A stretch of 64,000 nucleotides of DNA, taken from positions 13,775,338 through 13,839,337 of the forward strand of contig OU452234.1 of NCBI GenBank assembly GCA_911728455.2, read 5' to 3'. Shown here one piece after another: positions 61,901-64,000 of this stretch. Origin of the DNA: Marthasterias glacialis (Eukaryota > Echinodermata > Asteroidea > Forcipulatida > Asteriidae). The translations under genes and the position numbers were made by a program. Below the pieces are notes generated by a model that had not been told where the DNA came from, made no database searches, and saw only the letters and a program-made list of their open reading frames with translations. Within the stretch, counting starts at the first letter, position 1. Each line of letters opens with the position of its first letter.

Positions 61901-63056
61901 GGTTTTAAACAGATGATAAAGACATGGCTGGAGCTACATATGAATGCGCATTCTGCTCGCATATAGCCACATGCGTGTTGGTGCAATAGCTTATGTATGT
62001 GGGTGCTAATTTACGCATAACGCAATCAATACATAGCCGTACTCAATATAAAGTCTATTAGTAAACGCCGTTGAGCGTCGCATGTAATTTTACCCTTGCG
62101 GTATCGAGCAAAGACTATAATTGCTTCTCTTTACCCGTGGTACATGGGTACCTATGAGTGCAGAGACAGCTTTTGTGATTGATTTAGCTTAGTGTGCGAC
62201 AAACATGGCAGCACTAGGCTGTACAACTCCCTAGGGAGCTGAGATGGTTTAAGGAATGAAATAAACGGTCAAGTGACGGACGTAATAATGTGTGAGTGCT
62301 ATTAATTAGCGTTAAAGCCCCCGCTCAACATTGGTAAACTGACTGTGAAATGCTTCCTATATTTGCATAAATCAAGATGTATGCAATAGAACCAACCCGT
62401 GAAAATGTCAGCTCATTTCTCTGTTTCATTCGCGAGAAAACGATAAAAATGCATTCAGCATTTTTGTACGCATTCCTATAGACAGAGTTTTTCGTCTCAC
62501 TGAGACAAAAACTTATTTTGGATCTTATTTCATTTCTTATTTAAAAACGATAACACTTAAGTCAGAAATATTTCAAGGAAAGTTTCCCACCATCTTTATC
62601 TTTGTACCATGTAAGGTGTACATGGTATATGTAAATCTGTGAACATTTATGTTTTTCTCCTCCCCATGTTAAACTGGGGCTTTAATGCATGACGGATTTG
62701 AGTGCTATACAAGAAGTCGCTATTATTATTATTATTACTAAAACCATGATGGAAATAAGAGCCTAAATATTTAATTCCTTCTTGCAAAGATGCGACAAAC
62801 TGCTCAATGTCCTGATATTTATTTGAAAATTCACTAAATCTACGCCAGCAGAAACACCCATAGATCTGTCAGATTTCGTCTGAAATGAGTTCACTATTTT
62901 TACCTCAATTGTGGATCCTGTTCAAAGTTGCTGATGAATACTTCATCCAGATCCTTGGTGTAATACACAGCATTTATAGTATCCTTGCTATCCCTCGGAA
63001 CCTCATCTGATATCTTCACTGTACTTGAGGTTTTGCTGACTGATTGCCAAAAGTAC
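37729..63056 (-). CDS. Gene C: calcium-channel alpha2-delta subunit (5' part missing)
   Basis: Nineteen coding exons with compatible phases give about 1019 residues from within the VWA_N region to the stop; the first exon seen starts in mid-codon, so upstream exons lie beyond 64000. Visible order: VWA_N end; a YFGSVEGV...FPGREW block; VWA domain with MIDAS DCSYS, the later Thr in GGTS and Asp in VTDG; a Cache region with LLGVVGVDCTLEEIENL; a second Cache-type block (YIGCRSGVFRTYPG, YDPTKRPWYHR); and a Cys-containing C-terminal region ending in a hydrophobic segment. Alpha2-delta proteins are extracellular subunits that raise surface levels of voltage-gated calcium channels and act in synapse formation. 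CACHD1-like proteins are related, but the APRCYC block, intact MIDAS and lack of a cytoplasmic tail favour CACNA2D. Confidence 0.92.
38520..38580 (+). repeat. Poly-G rich tract
   Basis: A run of 16-17 G (about 38525-38541), then GGGGGG and GGGGGGGGG interrupted by single bases. It could form a quadruplex on the plus strand. It lies in the last intron of gene C, close to the splice donor. Confidence 0.85.
38587..38749 (-). CDS. Gene C exon: delta-part Cys segment
   Basis: Encodes EPSGMIIGNISGSCKSGFYY, VTSLPKTNLFLLVVENWRNN and KEGMYFNFNCKITN. It resembles the N-L-x-L-I-V-V-E stretch of the alpha2-delta C-terminal region. A long G run lies about 45 bp past the donor. Confidence 0.9.
39121..39259 (-). 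CDS. Gene C exon
   Basis: Encodes VNLIGIAKTPEELDDYYKNK, GPIPSFSSKFGCIQDVVGYQ and ANSSVL. Phase 0 start after TTTTTCAG, phase 1 end at CTAG|GTAAGC. Confidence 0.9.
39839..40049 (-). CDS. Gene C exon: late Cache-like strand set
   Basis: Encodes CYLFDNAANIVIDPEFINVS, KKEGEIMRELIYKHQFFIRK and ETIDFQGSCSLSASAP. It corresponds to the alpha2-delta C-[FY]-x-I-D-x-x-G region with its following Cys. A LINE fragment lies just upstream in the intron. Confidence 0.93.
40090..40430 (+). mobile_element. LINE 3' fragment (CR1/L2-like)
   Basis: Conceptual frames contain SSSGDRSFNF, then LNDLPPSTAVTRPLTDLQK and FKRQLQTHLF in another frame. This resembles the C-terminal end of LINE reverse-transcriptase ORFs (G-D/E-R-S-F, W/L-N-x-L-P-x-x-I, F-K-x-x-L-K-T-x-L-F). 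It has frameshifts and ends with GATTGATTGATTTATTGATT. The element is a dead 5'-truncated copy antisense to gene C. Confidence 0.65.
40440..40760. repeat. Dispersed repeat, partner of 62310-62690 (inverted)
   Basis: Shares in opposite orientation the words AAAGCCCAAGCTCAACATTG, CTTACATGGTATAAAGATGA, GTCTCAGTGAGACGAAAAAC and TAGGAATGCGTACAAAAATG. Both copies lie in introns of gene C about 22 kb apart. Confidence 0.65.
40920..41093. mobile_element. CAGGGGTGTGA MITE with 6-bp target duplication
   Basis: 174 bp with inverted ends CAGGGGTGTGAGTG and TCTCACACCCCTG, flanked directly by CACAGT at 40914-40919 and again at 41094-41099. The interior is A-rich with repeated AGCTGAAA words. It resembles hAT-type ends, although hAT elements usually make 8-bp duplications. 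Confidence 0.8.
41652..41853 (-). CDS. Gene C exon: Cys-containing region
   Basis: Encodes RCYRSQRPGLSDFTRCASVK, VEAVTSLDILYEDFHKNVFK and LDKYPCPDGESGCMT. Two acceptors fit the phase, GACAG|TG at 41853 and GTCAG|AC at 41817; the first has the better pyrimidine tract. Donor AAG|GTGCGTC. Confidence 0.85.
42594..42695. mobile_element. GGGGTGGATTTCACAAAG MITE
   Basis: A roughly 100-bp element of nested palindromes: AGGACTAGTCTTATC, ACGAGTAACTAGTCCTAACT and GGACCAGTCCTAAGTTAGGA, with outer GGGGTGG and CCACCCC. A second copy is at 56649-56740. It starts about 24 bp beyond a splice donor of gene C. Confidence 0.7.
42719..42927 (-). CDS. Gene C exon: RPWYHR and Cys-rich part
   Basis: Encodes RPWYHRVIVNSDKTTISTAY, MDSAGVGKIISVSQAVFEGM and KKPGGCQCSTDADCVS. 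D-P-T-x-R-P-W-Y is completed across the junction with the previous exon. A MITE begins about 24 bp past its donor. Confidence 0.94.
44687..44842 (-). CDS. Gene C exon: YIGCRSGVFRTYPG
   Basis: Encodes ADVLITSQIEKIWRN, DVKWTYIGCRSGVFRTYPGH and KRYYDPT. It is the second Cache-like Y-I-G-x-x-x-G-V-x-R-x-Y-P-G block, mirroring the YFGSVEGVLRKFPG block before the VWA. Confidence 0.94.
45350..45490 (+). mobile_element. SINE-C copy
   Basis: Contains GGGATGTAAAGCCGTAGGTC, CATGTGTTGTGTGATGCACA and AAAAGAACCCAGTACATTTA. Same family as 50520 and 53720. Intron of gene C. Confidence 0.65.
46601..46826 (-). CDS. Gene C exon: APRCYC block
   Basis: Encodes GQFEKIEVFHDEPKYPDLRV, SYLYSSFFLAPRCYCDPNSY and DVGCPNSLVQKHI. 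A-P-R-x-Y-C followed by a later C-x-x-x-L-V/I is a strong alpha2-delta signature. Confidence 0.93.
46940..47080. mobile_element. CAGGGATG MITE with 6-bp target duplication
   Basis: 141 bp with ends CAGGGATGCCAGTCAGG and CCTGAAAACTGACATCCCTG, flanked by ATAAAC at 46934-46939 and 47081-47086. The interior repeats GCCTGAA words. Same architecture as 40920-41093 and 54798-55172. Confidence 0.8.
47370..47545 (-). mobile_element. SINE-B copy (antisense)
   Basis: AGGAAAACCCCAGGGAACTA, AAAACCCACGCAATTAGT, then CAGGATTCAAACTGGGGTCC (antisense B box) and GAAAGATACCACTACGCCAA (antisense A-box region). Matches the 61300 and 23779 elements. Confidence 0.65.
47715..47905 (-). mobile_element. SINE-D copy (antisense)
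   Basis: Antisense tRNA-like head: CATTTGAACCCACGACCACC (B box) and GCGCTCTACCAACTGAACTA with TCTAGCC (A box). The flank CCAGTCATAAGCCATTCAAC matches the leader of the sense copy at 59440-59705. tRNA-derived SINE, not a working tRNA. Confidence 0.65.
47911..48099. mobile_element. GGGCCCAAGAGCTCCTTAA MITE
   Basis: Outer inverted words AGGGCCCAAGAGC and GCTATGAAACTGGGCCC bound an interior with GCTTAGCAGAAAAG and CTGCTTAAGCAGC. Related to 3965, 6332 and 37012. Confidence 0.65.
48260..48368 (-). CDS. Gene C exon
   Basis: Encodes IFRIAREPEDRSHLPG, TSIFNLLKEYNSSLARRELP. Supported by phases (0 to 1), splice sites (TTTTCTAG|AT, CCTG|GTAAAGC) and position; sequence conservation is lower here. Confidence 0.85.
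49634..49663. repeat. Perfect 30-bp palindrome
   Basis: GGAGCGGCCTATCTT followed directly by its exact reverse complement AAGATAGGCCGCTCC, with no spacer. A second, smaller hairpin (CTCGAGTG...CACTCGAAG) follows at 49673-49703. Intron of gene C. Confidence 0.95.
49886..49996 (-). CDS. Gene C exon: YFYTHLDKTDYSFAFSLA
   Basis: Phase 0-0, 111 nt, encoding GSFSDGVKRQVMPA, TYFYTHLDKTDYSFAFSLAK and TDE. It matches the alpha2-delta YTWTPVxGTDYSLAL region. Confidence 0.92.
50520..50690 (+). mobile_element. SINE-C copy
   Basis: GGGACGTAAAGCCGTAGGTT, GTGTAATGCACGTACAAGAA and a GCCCCAGTGTTTTCTGGCAT segment shared with 8370 and 45350. Intron of gene C. Confidence 0.65.
50837..50983 (-). CDS. Gene C exon: inter-Cache segment
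   Basis: Phase 0-0 exon encoding LVEDPILVPIRQLEQPEGEP, KEFSDVIDAMLKGETGHIEI and QNAQRGVPK. Clean splice sites (ATCACAG|CTT, AAG|GTAATT). Confidence 0.92.
51315..51459 (-). CDS. Gene C exon: GVVGVD Cache block
   Basis: Encodes LLGVVGVDCTLEEIENLIVN, YAFLIDNYGGTIFHPLLKPS and SN. G-V-x-G-V-D followed by x-F-x-I-D-x-x-G-x-x-x-x-H-P is the typical Cache-domain pattern of this family. Confidence 0.94.
52360..52530 (-). mobile_element. SINE-B relative (antisense)
   Basis: Contains GGAGGGAGGAAAACCGGACA, then GCCGGGATTCGAACCAGGGA (antisense B box) and ACGAGCGCTTTACGTACATG at the head side. A diverged member of the tRNA-derived group; intron of gene C. Confidence 0.5.
53053..53309 (-). CDS. Gene C exon: RIFSYG and first Cache part
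   Basis: A 257-nt exon encoding ARIFSYGTIDDGENFPGHLA, CKNRGYFKKLTDGENL and WTAPYIDAFGLKQMVTHAIP. It corresponds to the alpha2-delta stretch with ACxNKGYY and the W-T-x-x-Y-x-D-A block. Confidence 0.93.
53555..54380. mobile_element. CAGGGCT...AGCCCTG element interrupted by a SINE
   Basis: Ends CAGGGCTGGAATT and AATTTCGAGCCCTG are inverted with two mismatches. The right part also has CCACTGGACTTGCTGG and ATCACCAGTCCAGTG in inverse order. A SINE-C copy occupies 53720-54140. Another copy of the left end begins at 63838. Confidence 0.6.
53720..54140 (-). mobile_element. SINE-C, near full length (antisense)
   Basis: From its 5' end: GTGTCGTGGCCGAGCGGATA (A-box region, tRNA-Leu-like), TGTGGGTTCGAGTCCCGGTT (B box), GACACTTCTGTCCTTAAGCA, the GGGACGTAAAGCCG block, and a tail GATAAAGCGCTATATAAAAA with (TTA)n (all read on the minus strand). 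It inserted within the CAGGGCT element. Confidence 0.75.
54398..54501 (-). CDS. Gene C exon after VWA
   Basis: Encodes YYTRSGYVPGPICKYEWAKV and WNKVKELNAVADPT. Acceptor GTTTCAAG|GT, donor ACG|GTATGTG, phase 0. A simple linker to the next conserved block. Confidence 0.88.
54798..55172. mobile_element. CAGGCCTTGCGC...GAGCCCTG element with 6-bp target duplication
   Basis: 375 bp, starting CAGGCCTTGCGCTTAAGC and ending TTCAGGGTGAGCCCTG, flanked by ATATAG at 54792-54797 and 55173-55178. The interior contains AGTAGCCCAAGGGGCTAGTA and TAGCCCACAGGGC words. Same type as 40920 and 46940. Intron of gene C. Confidence 0.7.
55650..56005 (-). mobile_element. SINE-C, full length variant (antisense)
   Basis: Antisense tRNA-Leu-like head (GGTGCTCTTATCCGCTCGGC, ACCGGGATTCGAACCCACAC), then GTGTCTTGCTCAAGGACACA, a long body including CCATCTCAGCTCCCTGGGGA, and tail end TTTTTATAAAGCGCTTTATC next to TAATAACC. 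It ends 65 bp before an exon of gene C. Confidence 0.75.
56070..56191 (-). CDS. Gene C exon: VWA end with VTDG
   Basis: Encodes RGFEKAFELLSGKSRTGCQA and IIILVTDGKDTDGERVRCGP. The Asp of VTDG is the last MIDAS ligand. Splice sites GGTCAG|A and CCAG|GTATGT. Confidence 0.93.
56455..56530. repeat. Two adjacent hairpins
   Basis: GTTCAACAGTGGAGG pairs perfectly with CCTCCACTGTTGAAC (loop of 10), and TCAATACG pairs with CGTATTGA about 15 bases on. Probably the core of a small palindromic element. Confidence 0.75.
56649..56740. mobile_element. GGGGTGGATTTCACAAAG MITE, second copy (inverted)
   Basis: ACGAGTAACTAGTCCTAACT, GGACCAGTCCTAAGTTAGGA and the end GTTTTGTGAAATCCACCCCT match 42594-42695, but the outer end is in the reverse direction. 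Intron of gene C. Confidence 0.7.
57223..57321 (-). CDS. Gene C exon: VWA middle
   Basis: A 99-nt exon encoding CKDDRLVPATTAHRKDLKEK and TLALKPGGTSEL. The acceptor is CGTCTTGAG|T with a modest pyrimidine tract; I chose it because both phases and the family pattern (C...LV.A...) then fit. GGT provides the MIDAS threonine. Confidence 0.85.
57935..57974. repeat. Near-perfect 38-40-bp palindrome
   Basis: AAAAATGACATTACATA is followed by TTATGTAATGTCATTTTT. Another hairpin (GATGGAGGTAGAAT with ATTCTACCTCCAT) follows at 58016-58050, itself enclosed by TTGGAAAGA...TCTTTCCAA. Confidence 0.85.
58187..58204 (+). repeat. Short interstitial telomere-like repeat
   Basis: TAACCCTAACCCTAACCC, three units of the animal telomere repeat in CCCTAA orientation. 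Too short to prove a telomere event. Confidence 0.8.
58468..58500 (+). repeat. Poly-T/poly-G tract
   Basis: A run of about 22 T followed by 8 G with one A near the end. Homopolymer tract in an intron of gene C. Confidence 0.8.
58762..58890 (-). CDS. Gene C exon: VWA helix after MIDAS
   Basis: Encodes SYSMKGKKFDIAVSVVRIIL and TLTKQDYVNVICARASHW. The acceptor TTGCCAG|C completes Ser of the D-x-S-x-S metal site. Phase 2 end at GGAAA|GTAAGC. Confidence 0.93.
58964..59110 (+). mobile_element. SINE-D copy (sense)
   Basis: GGGCTGGATAGCTCAGTTGG and TAGAGCG (A box), GGTCACAGGTTCAGATCCTG (B box), then a tail ATGATTCAAAATTTATCCAG shared with 59560-59705. The acceptor stem does not close (GGGCTGG against CCACTCTC), so it is not a tRNA gene. 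Confidence 0.75.
59215..59370 (+). mobile_element. Poly(A)-tailed retroelement 3' end
   Basis: A T run (59231-59257) leads into AGTTTTATTGTGTACATGTA and CGGCCCCTGGCCGCGAATAC, then GTGAATAAACCATTTC and a run of 15 A. AATAAA followed by poly(A) on the plus strand marks the 3' end of a retroposed transcript, probably a LINE; no coding part is preserved. Confidence 0.6.
59428..59447. repeat. Perfect 20-bp palindrome
   Basis: CCATAGAGCTAGCTCTATGG, exact. It stands at the left limit of the SINE-D leader. Confidence 0.9.
59450..59705 (+). mobile_element. SINE-D copy with leader (sense)
   Basis: Leader with ACCGGTTGAATGGCTTCTGA and AACAAAGGTATTGACAAATT, then tRNA-like head GGCTGGATAGCTTGGTTGGT and a worn B box, then AATATGATTCAAAATTTACC tail. 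The leader appears antisense at 47820-47900. Confidence 0.7.
60127..60193. repeat. Long inverted repeat around GGACACGGTGTCC
   Basis: GAAAAATAAAATTTTGGATG then TAACACGGACAC pairs with GTGTCCGTGTTACATTC then AGAATTTTATTTTTC. About 32 bp per arm with few mismatches. Intron of gene C. Confidence 0.85.
60529..60693 (-). CDS. Gene C exon: W-Q-Y-F-G-S block and MIDAS start
   Basis: Encodes WQYFGSVEGVLRKFPGREWN, VRTWYIAATSDPKDVVIVLD and C. The exon stops within the MIDAS motif; the next exon completes D-C-S-Y-S. Donor GCAG|GTTAGT. Confidence 0.93.
61300..61530 (-). mobile_element. SINE-B copy (antisense)
   Basis: GCCTGAAGATACCTGTGTGG, TGTCAGTTTTAGATGTGGGA, duplicated AAACCCACGCAATCAG, then GGGATTCGAACTGGGGTCCA and AAGAAACCACTGAGCCAACC. 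It is the reverse complement of the element at 23779-24040. Confidence 0.75.
62210..62305 (+). mobile_element. SINE-C body fragment
   Basis: CTCCCTAGGGAGCTGAGATG and GTTTAAGGAATGAAATAAAC match, in opposite orientation, the middle of the SINE-C copy at 55650-56005. The head is missing. Confidence 0.5.
62310..62740. repeat. Dispersed repeat, partner of 40440-40760, with (ATT)n end
   Basis: Contains AAAGCCCCCGCTCAACATTG, CATTCAGCATTTTTGTACGC, ATTCCTATAGACAGAGTTTT and ACCATGTAAGGTGTACATGG, the reverse of words at 40440-40760, and finishes with CGCTATTATTATTATTATTA. Confidence 0.6.
62904..63056 (-). CDS. Gene C exon (first visible): VWA_N end
   Basis: Encodes YFWQSVSKTSSTVKIS, then INAVYYTKDLDEVFISNFEQ and DPQL. 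It matches the segment just before the first W-x-x-F-G-S block of alpha2-delta proteins. Acceptor CCATCAAG|G in phase 2, donor AG|GTAAAAATAG. Confidence 0.88.
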
Positions 63057-64000
63057 CTTGATGGAAAAAACAAACAATGGTCACCAACTCTTGATTCAAT
63101 AACAGTCTTGATTGGCGACGTTCGTTTTGTTAACGTACTCGCCGATTTCGCAACACGAATTAATTCACAACACGAACTACTCGAAGAGATATCTGTATCA
63201 AACAAACATCTGGATCAAAACAAACGTTTTGAGTGCTTTTGGCACTGGGACCCGCCCCCATTTTTTTTTTATGACCGTGATTTGAATATTCATAAAACGA
63301 AATGCATGCACACAAATGTGATGGGCAGATGGCGGCCTAGACTGTTCCCCTGTCTCCACTTTGTGAATGAATGGTGGAAAGTTTCTCAAACGTTAACATT
63401 ACAATACATACGTCTAGGCACCATACACATATGATACACAAACTCTGTTGGTGAATGCCTCAATACAAAATTATGCAGATGAGCCTCGTTTTGATCTGCC
63501 TGACAAAAGGCAGGCAGCTGTGCCAAACTTGTCAAGACGACAGGTAGTTTGATCCAGATTTGTAGACTTGCCCAGTCCCTCCGAGCTGGTCGATGTTGCG
63601 GCCTCTATCAGTGACTAATACAAAAACTAGCGTCGCCAACCAATACTAGATTCAAAACAAACCAAAATCACTAACTTTTCAGACAGAGACTTTAGGAGTG
63701 TCTCAAAAGTCAAGAACATTTCATGCGCGAAGGAACGTTCCCGTAGGCATATGCCAGCACTCCAATGGACTGCCAGAACGACCTGCCGGACTACAACATT
63801 ATGCTGAACTATAGGATTATTCTTACTCGAGTGAGTACAGGGCTCACATTTTGGGTAAAATTCCACGAGACTTGTAGCTCAACATTTTCACCGGACCAGA
63901 TTTATTTTACAAGACGATAATCTGAATGAGAAAGAACTTTCTACAAAGTTTAAAATGGAAACTTTTTTTTTATTTGAACAAGCACTAAGAGAAGATTTGT
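63057..64000. other. Upstream intron of gene C, window end
   Basis: No exon recognised; the missing 5' exons should lie beyond 64000. From 63838 the sequence CAGGGCTCACATTTTGGGTA, AAATTCCAC resembles the left end of the element at 53555, so a copy of that transposon appears to run off the window. Confidence 0.55.

Overview
This is eukaryotic DNA from an intron-rich, AT-leaning invertebrate animal genome. It carries three multi-exon genes, all on the minus strand, in a background dense with short palindromic (MITE-like) transposons, tRNA-derived SINEs and simple repeats. The gene content (an SRCR/WSC/CUB receptor, a carboxypeptidase M-like enzyme and a calcium-channel alpha2-delta protein) and the repeat style fit a deuterostome invertebrate, most likely an echinoderm and perhaps a sea star. 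That placement is inference, because nothing here is a species marker.

Layout from low to high coordinates. (1) 1-2702: no gene recognised; several MITEs. (2) 2703-18645: gene A, a predicted 660-residue type I membrane receptor in eight coding exons: signal peptide, SRCR, WSC, CUB, Ser/Thr/Pro-rich stalk, one transmembrane helix and a tyrosine-rich cytoplasmic tail. Its last exon lies in a directly abutting tandem duplication (2703-5078 and 5079-7440), so two intact last exons with the same splice acceptor lie in series. (3) 18646-22375: intergenic. (4) 22376-31792: gene B, a complete 435-residue M14 metallocarboxypeptidase in eight exons, closest to carboxypeptidase M, with signal peptide, all catalytic residues, a transthyretin-like domain and a hydrophobic C-terminus suited to GPI attachment. 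(5) 31793-37728: intergenic, SINE/MITE relics. (6) 37729 to beyond 64000: gene C, the last 19 coding exons (about 1019 residues) of an alpha2-delta family protein (VWA with intact MIDAS, Cache domains, hydrophobic C-terminus). Its 5' exons lie outside the window.

All 35 coding exons were assembled by reading the sequence for splice signals. Within each gene every junction keeps the reading frame (for gene A, the segment exons to the TM exon to exon B). The three proteins are all cell-surface or secreted-pathway proteins, but nothing in the sequence shows that they work together.

The most interesting items are gene A (a Kremen-like WSC-CUB core with SRCR in place of the kringle, plus a signalling-type tail with four Y-x-S-[IV] motifs), its duplicated terminal exon, and several small transposon families. 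One of these carries CTCF-like motifs in both terminal repeats, and another has CAGG...CCTG ends with 6-bp target duplications in several introns of gene C.
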